Below are positions 1 through 10,079 of a stretch of 64,000 nucleotides of DNA, one piece after another. Position 1 is the first letter of the stretch. Each line of letters starts with the position of its first letter. The translations under genes were made by a program, and so were the position numbers. Location: the NCBI GenBank assembly GCA_965226285.1, contig CBDDCQ010000006.1, positions 558,001 through 622,000 of the forward strand. The letters are read 5' to 3'. The DNA comes from CBDDCQ01 sp965226285 (lineage in GTDB: Bacteria > Bacteroidota > Bacteroidia > Flavobacteriales > Ichthyobacteriaceae). The notes under the pieces are model-generated. The model was not told the origin of the DNA and searched no databases. It saw only the letters and a list, made by a program, of their open reading frames with translations.

Positions 1-419
1 AGCTTTCATATTCAGGTAATGTATATCCATTTTTTAATACAGTGTTTAGTACAGAAGTATAATCAGATTGAATATCTATATATCACATCTGTACGGGTTT
101 TCATCACTTGTTTAATTTCAGTACTTCCAAAGGATATGATGCCTTCTAGTATCTTCTGTTCATTTCTTGAGTTTTCATCGAGAGAGGTTATTTCCAAGGC
201 CCTAAAAACTTCATCTACAGATATTTTAGTATTCTTCTTAGTCAATTTATTCTCTAAAACTTTAGCAGTAAAAAGCAATAATTTTATAAAATGATGAAAT
301 ATCTTTTGTAGATATCTTAGGGGTACAGACATCATAAGAATTAATGAGATTTTATTTTTATTGGCATATATTTTGGGTATTACTTCTCCAAAAAGTAATA
401 TAAGAAAAGTTATACCAAC
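1..419 (-). pseudogene. Truncated gldD/gldE duplicate (chimeric relic)
   Basis: Positions 31-419 repeat the middle of the intact gldE gene (2470-2861) almost base for base, in the same orientation. Positions 1-30 repeat an internal stretch of gldD (1679-1708). In the intact locus these two pieces are 761 bp apart, so the copy carries an internal deletion. The join falls at the short shared string ATATCC, which suggests a microhomology deletion. A 2-bp loss in the TA run near position 78 breaks the gldE frame, and homology stops abruptly at 419. A residual 90-codon frame (335 to 63) matches intact GldE from its MMSVPLRY segment up to the frameshift. It lacks the CBS and CorC parts, so it cannot make a working protein. 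The copy continues beyond the left edge. Confidence 0.93.
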
Positions 420-494
420 GCAAAATTAATCATTGAAAATTTTTCATCTGAGAAAATGTCTTTAAAGTATAGAGAATTATACGAAAAAATAGTT

Positions 495-525
495 TTTGAT
501 TAAGAATTAATTTTTCATACATTTG
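495..525 (+). promoter_or_regulatory. Bacteroidota-type promoter of the methyltransferase gene
   Basis: TTTG at 495-498 is followed after 19 bp by TACATTTG at 518-525, which fits the Bacteroidota -33/-7 consensus (TTTG, N19-21, TAnnTTTG). It points at the gene starting at 620 and would leave a leader of about 90 nt. Confidence 0.6.
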
Positions 526-619
526 TATATTATTTAAATGATATAATAATTATGTAGAGCACGGCACTTGAGTTAGTATAATTATCTTGAGTCCAAATAA
601 TTAATATAAATAAATTGAA

Positions 620-1336
620 ATGTACACATTAGAAAATTTTGTTCGGTTTCTGAAGAACTATATCACTAAAAAAGATAATATTCTTGATATAGGTTGTGGA
701 AAAGGAGAGATTGTAAAAAAACTATATGATGAGGGATATATAGTAACTGGTATTGATGTCAAGTTTTATGAATCACCATACTATTTGGAAGATATGATAA
801 AGAGTAATACCATTAGAAAAATTCCTACGAAAACCCCGAGGGGGCGGGATCAAACAACAGGTAATCTTAAATGGCCAATAAGAGATAAATCTATTGATTT
901 TTCATTTTCAAGAACCGTGGTAGAACATGTTTCTAACTTGGAGAATTTTATAAAGGAACTGTCTCGTGTAACAAAGAGTAACTCTATCTCAATACATTAT
1001 TTCCCAAGTAAATATTCACTAATAGAATGCCATGTTGGAGTTCCTTTTGGAGGTTGTTTTATTAATTTAAGCTACTTTAAAATATGTCACAAATTAGGCT
1101 TAATGAATAAACGTCCAGAGGATGCATTTGATTATATGAATAAGTACACCTTTTATCGTCCATATTCAGAAATTGAGAATCTGTTTATTGCAAATGGTTT
1201 TGTTGTAAAAGATATAACCCGTCAGTTTTTATCAAATCATGATAACTGGAAAGGTAGATTTATATCAAAATCCAAAATACTAACAAAATTATTTACTATT
1301 TTTAGGTCAAAGGTATATTATTGCAAGAAACTTTAG
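620..1336 (+). CDS. Class I SAM-dependent methyltransferase
   Basis: A 238-aa soluble protein with a Rossmann methyltransferase core. Motif I reads ILDIGCGKGEIVKKL (about residues 23-37) and the following strand ends in the acidic GIDV, both typical of S-adenosylmethionine binding. A later segment, FSRTVVEHVSNLENFIKELS, matches the post-motif region of Methyltransf_11/25-type enzymes. The C-terminal third is less typical, so the substrate cannot be inferred; small molecules, sugars or lipids are all possible. It has its own promoter upstream. It converges on gldD with only 9 bp between the two stop codons. It stands alone between the gldD/gldE relic and the intact cluster, so it may be a recent insertion. 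Confidence 0.8.
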   Translation: MYTLENFVRFLKNYITKKDNILDIGCGKGEIVKKLYDEGYIVTGIDVKFYESPYYLEDMIKSNTIRKIPTKTPRGRDQTTGNLKWPIRDKSIDFSFSRTVVEHVSNLENFIKELSRVTKSNSISIHYFPSKYSLIECHVGVPFGGCFINLSYFKICHKLGLMNKRPEDAFDYMNKYTFYRPYSEIENLFIANGFVVKDITRQFLSNHDNWKGRFISKSKILTKLFTIFRSKVYYCKKL

Positions 1337-1345
1337 TCAACTTCT

Positions 1346-1897
1346 TTACCTCTTCCACCTAAAAGTTTCCATAAGATGCTGAATATCTTTTTTGATGTAG
1401 TTTAGAGCAGGCTGTAAGGAGTCGGAGTTAGGTTGGGTGTAGAAGTAAAGGGAACCACAAAATAGATGCTTTATGCTATCTGTAACAAAGAATTGTAAAC
1501 CTGAAGCTACATCTCCTTTTAGATCATACATCACTCCATATACTTTGTCTTTTTTGTTTTCAAAGGATTGCTCTACAATCCCATCGGCTTTTATGGTATG
1601 GCTATAGGTGAGTTTATATACCTCTTTTAGTAGTGTATCTATATTGTTTTTTATAGGTTTATAAGTCATATGAATGGTGGCTTTCATATTCAGGTAATGT
1701 ATATCCATCCAATGATTATTTTTGACATTAATTTTAGATAGATTAGAATATTCAAATGAGAAAGGTGCTTTTCCTTTTTGAAGTTGATAGGTGGGATTGG
1801 GGTATTCTAATCTTGGCCAACCCTTTGGTTTAGGGTTGTAAATATCACTACAGCATGTAAAAAACAATATTAAAAGTACATTAACTATTTTCTTCAT
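1346..1897 (-). CDS. gldD: Gliding motility lipoprotein GldD
   Basis: A 183-aa lipoprotein. The N-terminal hydrophobic segment ends in a lipobox (LFFTCC), followed by the family-typical PKPKGWPRLEYP motif near residue 23. GldD is required for gliding and T9SS function in Flavobacterium; its biochemical role is unknown. It overlaps the end of gldE by 17 bp, so the two are translationally coupled in the order ssb-gldE-gldD, which is conserved in Flavobacteriia. Length and motif agree with the family. An internal piece of this gene is duplicated at 1-30. Confidence 0.93.
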   Translation of the reverse strand: MKKIVNVLLILFFTCCSDIYNPKPKGWPRLEYPNPTYQLQKGKAPFSFEYSNLSKINVKNNHWMDIHYLNMKATIHMTYKPIKNNIDTLLKEVYKLTYSHTIKADGIVEQSFENKKDKVYGVMYDLKGDVASGLQFFVTDSIKHLFCGSLYFYTQPNSDSLQPALNYIKKDIQHLMETFRWKR

Positions 1898-3161
1898 GAC
1901 TTATGTGTATTTTTATTCTTTTAATTCGTTTTTTGTCTAGGGTTTCCACCTTAAATGTATATTTATGAAATTTTATCTCTTGCTCAACGTTAGGAAAATC
2001 CCCTGTAAGCTCTAGTATAAAACCTGCTAGAGTATCCGATTCTGATTTATGTTCTTCAAATAACTCTTCATCTGTAGAATTTAAGTTTAATACTCTATAA
2101 AAATCTATAAGCAAGGTTTTGCCATCGAATACATAGTTGCATTCATCCAATCTAGAATAATTTATATCATCATCATCAAATTCATTGTTTATCTCCCCTA
2201 CTACTTCTTCTATAATATCTTCTAAAGTAACGATACCTGAAGTACCTCCATATTCATCTACCACTATAGCAAGATGTATTCTTTTCTCTTTAAAATCTTT
2301 AAGTAAGTTATCTGTTTTTTTATTTTCATGAACAAAGAATGCTTCTCTTAATAGTTTTTGCCACTTAAAACTAACGTCTTCTGATAAATATGGTAATAAA
2401 TCCTTAATGTATAATATTCCTTCTACATTATCCATATTGTCCCTACATACGGGTATTCTAGAATATCCGTTTTTTAATACAGTGTTTAGTACAGAAGTAT
2501 AATCAGATTGAATATCTATATATATCACATCTGTACGGGTTTTCATCACTTGTTTAATTTCAATACTTCCAAAGGATATGATGCCTTCTAATATCTTTTG
2601 TTCATTTCTTGAATTTTCATCGAGAGAGGTTATTTCCAAGGCCCTAAAAACTTCATCTACAGATATTTTAGTATTCTTCTTAGTCAATTTATTCTCTAAA
2701 ACTTTAGCAGTAAAAAGCAATAATTTTATAAAATGATGAAATATCTTTTGTAGATATCTTAGGGGTACAGACATCATAAGAATTAATGAGATTTTATTTT
2801 TATTGGCATATATTTTGGGTATTACTTCTCCAAAAAGTAATATAAGAAAAGTTATACCAACTACTTCTATCGAAAATAAAAGTAATTTACTATTTATATT
2901 TGTAAATATATTCTGACATAAAAAAGTAGAGAGCATTACAATTCCTACATTTACAAAATTATTTGCCAGTAGTATAGTTGCCAATAACTTATCAGGTCTT
3001 GCCAGTAAGGCTAATGCTGTTTTTTGAGACTTCCCTTTATTATTTTCAAGTTCTCGTAACTGACCTGCAGAGGCAGAGAAAAAAGCTACTTCAGAACCCG
3101 AAATTAATGCAGAAAAAAACAATAAGAATACTAGGACTATAGCAATTAAAATGATGGTCAT
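1881..3161 (-). CDS. gldE: Gliding motility-associated protein GldE (CNNM/CorC family)
   Basis: A 426-aa membrane protein. An N-terminal CNNM/DUF21 region (about residues 1-140) has several hydrophobic helices beginning MTIILIAIVLVFLLFF. A CBS-domain pair follows (about 200-325, including VVDEYGGTSGIVTLEDIIEE) and then a CorC/HlyC domain at the C terminus. GldE is a partner of GldD in gliding and T9SS function; the family as a whole is linked to divalent-cation transport. It lies between ssb and gldD on the minus strand and overlaps gldD. Part of it is copied in the relic at 31-419, which differs at only a few positions over the shared stretch. Confidence 0.94.
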   Translation of the reverse strand: MTIILIAIVLVFLLFFSALISGSEVAFFSASAGQLRELENNKGKSQKTALALLARPDKLLATILLANNFVNVGIVMLSTFLCQNIFTNINSKLLLFSIEVVGITFLILLFGEVIPKIYANKNKISLILMMSVPLRYLQKIFHHFIKLLLFTAKVLENKLTKKNTKISVDEVFRALEITSLDENSRNEQKILEGIISFGSIEIKQVMKTRTDVIYIDIQSDYTSVLNTVLKNGYSRIPVCRDNMDNVEGILYIKDLLPYLSEDVSFKWQKLLREAFFVHENKKTDNLLKDFKEKRIHLAIVVDEYGGTSGIVTLEDIIEEVVGEINNEFDDDDINYSRLDECNYVFDGKTLLIDFYRVLNLNSTDEELFEEHKSESDTLAGFILELTGDFPNVEQEIKFHKYTFKVETLDKKRIKRIKIHISHEENS

Positions 3162-3188
3162 ATTTCTATGTGAAATATCCTAATAGTC

Positions 3189-3536
3189 TTATTTATCTTT
3201 TTTAGGAAAGGACCAAAATTCTATCTTGTCGCATATCACTTCTGTTGTATATCTCATTACTCCATCATTCTCCCAACTCCTAGTTTTAAGTTTTCCCTCC
3301 ACATGCACCTTAGAGCCTTTAGACAAGTATTTTTCACAATATTCTGCAGTTTTATTTTTTACTACTACAGTATGCCAATCGGTATGGATTTTCTTTTCTC
3401 CTGTCTCCTTATTGGTATAAGATTCACTAGTGGCTATAGAAAATCTGGCTATAGAATTATCATTGTCAAAACGATGAAACTTGATTTCACCACCTATATT
3501 GCCTACTAATATCACTCGATTTATGGTATTGCCCAT
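3189..3536 (-). CDS. ssb: Single-stranded DNA-binding protein
   Basis: A 115-aa protein that is essentially a single OB fold, starting MGNTINRVILVGNIGGEIKF and containing WHTVVVKNKTAEYCEKYLSKG. It lacks the flexible tail and acidic DDDIPF-like tip used by canonical SSB to recruit partners, and ends in KKDK. It may therefore be a secondary SSB, with the main one elsewhere. It is the first gene of the ssb-gldE-gldD cluster and lies 27 bp upstream of gldE. Confidence 0.9.
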   Translation of the reverse strand: MGNTINRVILVGNIGGEIKFHRFDNDNSIARFSIATSESYTNKETGEKKIHTDWHTVVVKNKTAEYCEKYLSKGSKVHVEGKLKTRSWENDGVMRYTTEVICDKIEFWSFPKKDK

Positions 3537-3609
3537 CCTTTTAATTTTTATGGTTTTATCGGTGCTAATGTAACTATTTTTTTAATATTATAAAAATAAA
3601 ATATTTACT

Positions 3610-5853
3610 TTAGAGTTGGGAAGCTAATCTGAACTTAAAATTTCTACCCGGAGCACTTAATCCAGAGGCAAACTCTATGTAGTGATAATCTAAAATATTT
3701 TCTATTAGAAAATTAAGTGTAATATTTTTAAAAGGTTTCCACTGAACATCTATATTTAGCGTGTACCAAGCTGGAGTGCCCACATATTCTCCACTAGGCA
3801 ATTTATAAGTAACATCATGATTATCCACTCCACCTATTATATCAAAATCATTTATATTCTTTTTAGCATTATATACACAACTTAATCCTAATCTATAATT
3901 GAGTTGAGTATATTCTACCATTGCTTTTCCAAATAGAGGTGGAATAGATGGAAGGGGTCTATCTTTTACCGTTCTACCATAAGTGTAAGTCATTTCATTT
4001 TTAAATAAAAAGTTATTCCAGTAGTAAGATATATTTGAATCTATACCATATATGTAAGCATTGTTACCGTTTACATTGGCTACTACATTTTTTGCGTCGT
4101 AGTCATTATCTATTAAAAACTTTTTATTTGCAGGTATCTCTGTCCATTTCTGAAAATGTTCTCTTATTATATAATCTACAATATAATTATAGTACAAATG
4201 GATAGACATATGCAAATTATCTATGATACTTCCCTGTATACCCAGTTCAAAATTGTAGGTATATTCAGGTTTCAAATCTTGATTAGGCACATATAGCCTT
4301 TCTCTCTTTTCTCTTACTTTGGCTACATCATCTATATTAGGAGCCCTAAAACCGCTTGATAATAAAGCCGTAACTGTAATATTATCGGATACATTATAGG
4401 CATAATTGATATTGCCTATAATCGCATAATCTAACTTTGATATTTCTTTTTTAGGAAGTTTAATTACAGAACTATTCCCCCATTTGCTATTGAGGTATGT
4501 TCCTGTAAGCCTAGTGCCAAAATTAAGAGAATGTATAGAATTAAAAACTTTATAATAATTAGCATAAGTTGAGAAAGTAACATAATAGCTTCCAGCATCG
4601 GGATAACGAGTTTGCACTGCAAAAGTGTTACCTTTGTTTAATACTACATCTTTACCATTTTCGATAAGTAATTCTCTACCTTCGGAGCTGGATTTCACAT
4701 AATTATGAGTAACCTCTGCCCCATAGTAGAGTTTATCTAATTCATTAGGTTTTGTTTTTATATCAGTATTTAGGCTTAGTATATTTACATTCTCTCGTCT
4801 GTACTGCCTTTTTAATGAACCAAATTGTCGTTGTATTCGACTTTCTTTTACATTCTGATATGCCAAAATAGTATTTACATTTTTAAGCCATTTGTTTTGT
4901 GTACTTATATTATGAGTGATAGAAGTCAAAAATCTGTTTTGAGGTCCATACCACCATTCTGCCCATTTAAGCGTTCCATTTTTTTTATCCATTAAGGCAT
5001 CTGTACGAGGTACATTTGTGGAGGTAGAATATTGTATATTGGCTTTTAAGTAATTTTCAGTATTTATTTTATATGAAAACTTTTGTAATACATCTATTTG
5101 ACCATACCCTGTATTTTTAAGTATATTTTCATCATTATTTTTTATAGGTTCTTTGCTATAAGTTTTTTCTGTATTAGCAGAGTAATACTTCATTTTGCCC
5201 CAATCATTATATCCATGAACTCTGTTTTTTCCCATGGCCATATCACCAAATTTACTTGTAGTGATAGCTGTAAGAGAACCCCAGTTTTCAGAAGAATAGA
5301 TGTAATTCACGTGCGCTGATATTCCATTATTTACTGAATTAAATGTTAAATCGGTATTTAACTTTTGTACTTTAATTCCTAAAAGAGGATTTTTAGTATA
5401 AAAATGTATCACACCTCCTAGTGCACCTGAACCATATATTACAGAGGAAGGACCATAAATAACTTCCATTTTTTTGAGTAATGATGGGTGTAGCGTTACT
5501 GAATTTTGCAAATGACCACTGCGATAAATGGCATTGTTCATACGTACTCCATCCACCATCAGTAGAATCCTATTGGCTTCAAAACCTCTTATCACTGGGC
5601 TACCACCTCCCATTTGACTATTTTGAACTCTTACTCCAGAAGTGTTTTTAAGTAAATCCGTAGATGATGTTGGAGTAATTTTTTTTATTTCTTGAGCATT
5701 TAAGGTATTTACTTGTACAGCTTCTCTTTTCTTTTGATGAGTGTGAGTATCTACTACTATTTCATCTAGATTGATTCGTTGAGCTTTAGTGTGTATGAAA
5801 GTTATTGTACAAAATATACTCAATAAGTATATTGCTTTTTTACCAAAGTACAT
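3610..5853 (-). CDS. TonB-dependent outer-membrane receptor
   Basis: A 747-aa protein with a signal peptide cut after about residue 24 (ending THTKAQ). A TonB-box-like LDEIVV is followed by a plug domain (about residues 40-150, with GGGSPVIRGFEANRILLMVD and YGPSSVIYGSGALGG) and then a 22-strand-type barrel ending in an aromatic-rich strand. Receptors of this compact type, without a carboxypeptidase-like N-terminal domain, usually import heme, siderophores, cobalamin or metals. The plug wording resembles heme/hemoglobin receptors, but the ligand cannot be read from sequence. It overlaps the 3' end of recO by 14 bp, so it is probably co-transcribed with porZ-recO. Confidence 0.88.
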   Translation of the reverse strand: MYFGKKAIYLLSIFCTITFIHTKAQRINLDEIVVDTHTHQKKREAVQVNTLNAQEIKKITPTSSTDLLKNTSGVRVQNSQMGGGSPVIRGFEANRILLMVDGVRMNNAIYRSGHLQNSVTLHPSLLKKMEVIYGPSSVIYGSGALGGVIHFYTKNPLLGIKVQKLNTDLTFNSVNNGISAHVNYIYSSENWGSLTAITTSKFGDMAMGKNRVHGYNDWGKMKYYSANTEKTYSKEPIKNNDENILKNTGYGQIDVLQKFSYKINTENYLKANIQYSTSTNVPRTDALMDKKNGTLKWAEWWYGPQNRFLTSITHNISTQNKWLKNVNTILAYQNVKESRIQRQFGSLKRQYRRENVNILSLNTDIKTKPNELDKLYYGAEVTHNYVKSSSEGRELLIENGKDVVLNKGNTFAVQTRYPDAGSYYVTFSTYANYYKVFNSIHSLNFGTRLTGTYLNSKWGNSSVIKLPKKEISKLDYAIIGNINYAYNVSDNITVTALLSSGFRAPNIDDVAKVREKRERLYVPNQDLKPEYTYNFELGIQGSIIDNLHMSIHLYYNYIVDYIIREHFQKWTEIPANKKFLIDNDYDAKNVVANVNGNNAYIYGIDSNISYYWNNFLFKNEMTYTYGRTVKDRPLPSIPPLFGKAMVEYTQLNYRLGLSCVYNAKKNINDFDIIGGVDNHDVTYKLPSGEYVGTPAWYTLNIDVQWKPFKNITLNFLIENILDYHYIEFASGLSAPGRNFKFRLASQL

Positions 5854-6559
5854 CTTGTAATATTCTGGTAGATTTTGGTTTTACAAAATTATCTATATGT
5901 AATTGATAATACTGTATCATTATTTTAGTAAGATACCTTTGTTCTTGAATAGTGAATATGTCTATATCATTTATATTTTGATTTAAAAAACGAGCTAGCA
6001 AAATTAAAAAATTATTCATTAAATAAAATTTATGGAAAGGTTTTTTTTGTACGCAATGTCCAGCTTGCATATCAAAATACACAAGCTCTGTATATCTTTC
6101 TATATTAGGATAAAACCCAAAAAATTTCGTGAGTTCAGCTATAAAAACCAAATGAAATATCTCAAATTTTTCTTGATGAGTAATGGAATCTAACAAATGT
6201 ATTTTTTTAGATATAAAATTGTATAGGGATTGGTTTTGTTCCTTTTCTTGTAAGCACGTATTCAGTATTTCTGATAGGAATGTTACGATGGTTTGCTTGC
6301 GAATATCCCTATATATATGATGATATATTTGCTTTGGTTCTACTTGTTTAATTTGAGATAGGGTATTTTTATTCTTTTGGATGCATTCTATTTCTATTTG
6401 CATCAAAGGCTGAAACAAAGAGCGATTTAACCCCTGTGTTTTTAGGTATACTACAAAAGATTGTATTCCATATTCTCGAGAATAGCATTTGACTATATGT
6501 TTATTTCCGCTACATTGGATCGTTCTTATTACAATAACGTTACATACAATGTTTATCAT
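5840..6559 (-). CDS. recO: DNA repair protein RecO
   Basis: A 239-aa protein. The N-terminal OB-like segment (VIVIRTIQCSGNKHIVKCYS, then YGIQSFVVYL) and the helical C-terminal half match RecO, which loads RecA onto SSB-covered gaps within RecFOR. The ATG follows the porZ stop codon directly (TAGATG) and the 3' end overlaps the TonB receptor. Length is normal for Bacteroidota RecO. Identification rests on the N-terminal pattern and size; the rest is divergent. Confidence 0.85.
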   Translation of the reverse strand: MINIVCNVIVIRTIQCSGNKHIVKCYSREYGIQSFVVYLKTQGLNRSLFQPLMQIEIECIQKNKNTLSQIKQVEPKQIYHHIYRDIRKQTIVTFLSEILNTCLQEKEQNQSLYNFISKKIHLLDSITHQEKFEIFHLVFIAELTKFFGFYPNIERYTELVYFDMQAGHCVQKKPFHKFYLMNNFLILLARFLNQNINDIDIFTIQEQRYLTKIMIQYYQLHIDNFVKPKSTRILQDVLW

Positions 6560-8767
6560 CTAATTGATAATTACAATTTTTGTCATAGCAGTATTTCCAT
6601 TTTCACTTGTAGCAAATACTAAATACACTCCTGAACTTACGCGTTGATAGTCTTGAGTATTGCCATCCCAAGCTACCTGACCTCCCTCACTAATGGTTTG
6701 ATAGACCAGATTACCCAATACATCTGTGATTTTAACATCAGAATTTTCTGCTAGTCCCTTAATGTAAATAGCTCCTTTATAGTTAGGGAGTACTGGATTA
6801 GGATAGACATATACTTTTTTAAATTCTTTATTGGCATTTGTAATTCTATTCTGATAGGATACCATACCTGCTTTGGTACAAAAATAAATTTCACCTGTAC
6901 TTCCATCTATAGATATATCTGATATTTCATTCGAAGGCAACGGAGAATTTCCTTTGTGAAAATGATATAGCATCTTTTTGCCATCACTAGAGAGATAATA
7001 TACTCCATAATGTGCCGTGGCAATCCATTTTCTATTAGCTCCATCTACTAGTATTTTAACCACTTTTTGATTAGAGAGTAAATTATGACCCATACCATCT
7101 CCGTTATCTACTGTGATATGCTTTGCTTTATATTCACTTCCGAATACGTTGTTTAGGCTATGTGAAGTAAATACCACTAACCCTTTTATTGTTCCTATCC
7201 ATACTTTACCATCTTTATCCACTGCTAAAGTATTGACGATATTAGAAGGTAGTCCACCTTTAGAATTATGAGTAGATAAGTAGGCAATATTATCATCTCT
7301 ATTACTTTCTATACTATTACTGTGATGATAAACTACTATGCCATTTCCCTGAGTAGCAATCCATTTATTGTTATCTTTGTCTATTACAATATCAGAAAGC
7401 CTTTGTTTTATGCTTCCAGAATTGATATTAAAACGATACCATTTATCATCATTTGTTTTCAATACGAGTTCATGATCTACAAAGTTATTCAATGTCCAAT
7501 AATTCTCATCTCTATCAAATATACCTTTACCTATGTCTATACGACTTGCATTTTGCTTTGAAAATTCAAATACATCTTTATAATATTTTTTGATGGCTTT
7601 ACCATCTTTGAATTTTACTATTCCTCTACTACTCGAACTAAAATAAGCATCTTTAACCTGATTGGGATAGATAGTTATATGATGAATGTTTTCCACTCCC
7701 ATCATATCAGATAAACTATAATATTTCCAAGACCCTCTTTGGAATAAACATATCTGGTTAATAGCATTTTGTATGGTAGGTAATAGCCATAATGTTCCAT
7801 TTTTTGCTAAAACACTCTTAACTATATTGTATATAAGTGCATTAGGTTTAATGAAATTTACTTTATCTTTTTCTCTATATAACACGCCATAATTTTGAGT
7901 AGCTATATATATATTACTTTGGTGGGATATAGCTTTGTTAAAATATACTTTACTATATTCTATTTTGTCCAAAAAATTAAATGAATGGTCATATAACTTT
8001 ATTTTATCTATAAATGTAATCAGTATTTTATCATTATAAATTTTCAAATGTCTTATTCCTTCTATTTTCTTTAAAAGAATCCAGTTCAAGCCATTGTATT
8101 TGTATATGCCTTTGTCGTTGTAAGCAAAAATATCATTTCCTATACTTTGTATTTGTTTTGGGATTTTACTTTCTAATTTCGGTAATGTATTCCAATTATT
8201 GTAATTCAAATTTTTTTGAGTTATATCAATTCTCTTAATACCCTGCGAGGTTGTAATATATATTTTTTTATTGTTTATCAACATATCATATATAGGTATT
8301 TGGGTTGCTGTGTCACCTATAAAAAAGGTATTCCCAAAAGTTCCTGTATTGGGTAAATATTCAATGATTCCAAACTCCGTACACAAATATACTTTGTCGT
8401 TATAGGGCAATATTTTATATATTCTTTTATGGGTGATAGCACTTTGTGCTATGTCTTTATATGCAGTACTTCCGGTAATAGTAATTACATCCAATAAACC
8501 GCTATAGTACCCTACATATAATGTTTCTCTATTTTCATCATAACAAATAGTAGAGATGCCAATATCTGAAAGTCCATTAGTTTTTGTAATTTTTTTGATC
8601 TCTCTACTGTTTATATTGTAAGAGAATATAGCATTAGAAGTAGCACAGTATATTTTATGTTTAGCAGGTACTATATCTATAACATTTCGGTACGAAAAAA
8701 AAGTCTTCCAGTTTTGACTTACACCTCTCAGAGACAAAAAGATAAATAGAATTGCAATTTTTTTCAA
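6560..8767 (-). CDS. porZ: T9SS attachment-complex protein PorZ
   Basis: A 735-aa exported protein. A signal peptide (MKKIAILFIFLSLRGVSQ) precedes W-rich two-component-regulator propeller repeats, for example YDENRETLYVGYYSGLLDV and VDKDGKVWIGTIKGLVVF. These form two seven-bladed propellers over about residues 20-640. The last 85 residues (KVYVYPNPVLPNYKG onward, ending AMTKIVIIN) are a type-A T9SS C-terminal sorting domain. PorZ belongs with PorU, PorV and PorQ to the surface complex that removes cargo sorting domains and attaches cargo to LPS. Genes directly downstream are recO and the TonB receptor. Confidence 0.9.
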   Translation of the reverse strand: MKKIAILFIFLSLRGVSQNWKTFFSYRNVIDIVPAKHKIYCATSNAIFSYNINSREIKKITKTNGLSDIGISTICYDENRETLYVGYYSGLLDVITITGSTAYKDIAQSAITHKRIYKILPYNDKVYLCTEFGIIEYLPNTGTFGNTFFIGDTATQIPIYDMLINNKKIYITTSQGIKRIDITQKNLNYNNWNTLPKLESKIPKQIQSIGNDIFAYNDKGIYKYNGLNWILLKKIEGIRHLKIYNDKILITFIDKIKLYDHSFNFLDKIEYSKVYFNKAISHQSNIYIATQNYGVLYREKDKVNFIKPNALIYNIVKSVLAKNGTLWLLPTIQNAINQICLFQRGSWKYYSLSDMMGVENIHHITIYPNQVKDAYFSSSSRGIVKFKDGKAIKKYYKDVFEFSKQNASRIDIGKGIFDRDENYWTLNNFVDHELVLKTNDDKWYRFNINSGSIKQRLSDIVIDKDNNKWIATQGNGIVVYHHSNSIESNRDDNIAYLSTHNSKGGLPSNIVNTLAVDKDGKVWIGTIKGLVVFTSHSLNNVFGSEYKAKHITVDNGDGMGHNLLSNQKVVKILVDGANRKWIATAHYGVYYLSSDGKKMLYHFHKGNSPLPSNEISDISIDGSTGEIYFCTKAGMVSYQNRITNANKEFKKVYVYPNPVLPNYKGAIYIKGLAENSDVKITDVLGNLVYQTISEGGQVAWDGNTQDYQRVSSGVYLVFATSENGNTAMTKIVIIN

Positions 8768-8849
8768 TGATGTATTGGTTATTTTTTAGATATTTTTCAA
8801 TTTTAAAAACATTTTATTGGTCAAATTTGAAGTGATTTTTTAATCTTAT

Positions 8850-10079
8850 TTATTTGAAATTATCAAATGTAGTTTTTATAATATCAATACTCTTCATAAG
8901 TTGTGGTTTGGTTATTACAAGAGGAGGAGCAAATCTGATGATATTACCATGAGTAGGTTTTGCTAGTAGTCCATTTTCTTTGAGTTTTACACATATATCC
9001 CATGCTAATGTTCCCTCATTACTGTCATCTACTACTATGGCATTGAGCATTCCTTTTCCTCTTACCTTTTTTATTATAGGATTTGCAGGAATATATCTAT
9101 TTAGTTCTTTTCTAAGTACTTCGCCTAATTCAAACGCTTTTTCTGCTAGTTTCTCCTGTTGTACTACTTCTAGGGCAGCCATGGCTACTTTACAAGATAA
9201 CGGGTTGCCTCCAAAGGTAGAACCATGAGAACCTGGAGTGATAACTTCCATAATATTATTATTGGCTAATACAGCTGATACAGGTACTACTCCACCAGAT
9301 AGAGCTTTCCCTAATACCAATATATCTGGTTTAATACCACTGTAGTCTACTGCTAACATTTTACCTGTCCGTGCAATACCCGTTTGTACTTCATCTGCTA
9401 CAAAGAGTACATTGTATTTTTTGCATAAATCGTACGCTTTTTTAATATAATCTTCATTAGGTACATATATCCCTGCCTCTCCCTGTATAGGTTCTACTAG
9501 AAACCCTGCTATATTTTCTCCCTCTTTTCTTAGTAAAAGTTCCAAATCATTTAAGTTATTATACTCTATAGAAACTATACCAGGGGTATAAGGTCCATAA
9601 TCTTGGGTAGCTATGGGATCATTAGATGCAGATATAATAGTCGTAGTTCTTCCGTGAAAATTATTTTTACATACTATGATTCTGGCTTGGTTTGCAGTGA
9701 TACTCTTTTTTTGATAACCCCAACGTCTAACGATTTTTATAGCAGTTTCTATTGCTTCTGCTCCAGTATTCATAGGTAATACTTTATCAAAGCCAAATAA
9801 CTCTGTAATGTATTTAGAATATTCACCCAGTTTATCGTTATAAAAAGCCCTAGAGGTAAGTGTTAAAGTTTCTGCTTGTGTTTTGAGAGCATCTATAATT
9901 TTAGGGTGGCAATGCCCTTGATTTACAGCGGAATAGGCAGATAAAAAATCAAAATATTTCTTTCCTTCTACATCCCATACAAATACCCCTTTTCCTTTTG
10001 AGAGTACTACAGGTAATGGCTGATAATTATGAGCTCCATATTTATTTTCTAATTTTATTGCATTTTTTAGAGTCATCAT
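8850..10079 (-). CDS. rocD: Ornithine aminotransferase
   Basis: A 409-aa class-III PLP aminotransferase that converts ornithine and 2-oxoglutarate to glutamate semialdehyde and glutamate. Visible marks are the N-terminal NKYGAHNYQPLPVVL, the cofactor stretch GAEAIETAIKIVRRWG, FLVEPIQGEAG, the aspartate of ADEVQTGIARTG, and the PLP lysine in LVLGKALSGG. Length and ends fit full-length ornithine-oxo-acid transaminase. A tandem ATG ATG start is present; the second is only one codon later. It is the last housekeeping gene before the accessory island. Confidence 0.94.
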   Translation of the reverse strand: MMTLKNAIKLENKYGAHNYQPLPVVLSKGKGVFVWDVEGKKYFDFLSAYSAVNQGHCHPKIIDALKTQAETLTLTSRAFYNDKLGEYSKYITELFGFDKVLPMNTGAEAIETAIKIVRRWGYQKKSITANQARIIVCKNNFHGRTTTIISASNDPIATQDYGPYTPGIVSIEYNNLNDLELLLRKEGENIAGFLVEPIQGEAGIYVPNEDYIKKAYDLCKKYNVLFVADEVQTGIARTGKMLAVDYSGIKPDILVLGKALSGGVVPVSAVLANNNIMEVITPGSHGSTFGGNPLSCKVAMAALEVVQQEKLAEKAFELGEVLRKELNRYIPANPIIKKVRGKGMLNAIVVDDSNEGTLAWDICVKLKENGLLAKPTHGNIIRFAPPLVITKPQLMKSIDIIKTTFDNFK

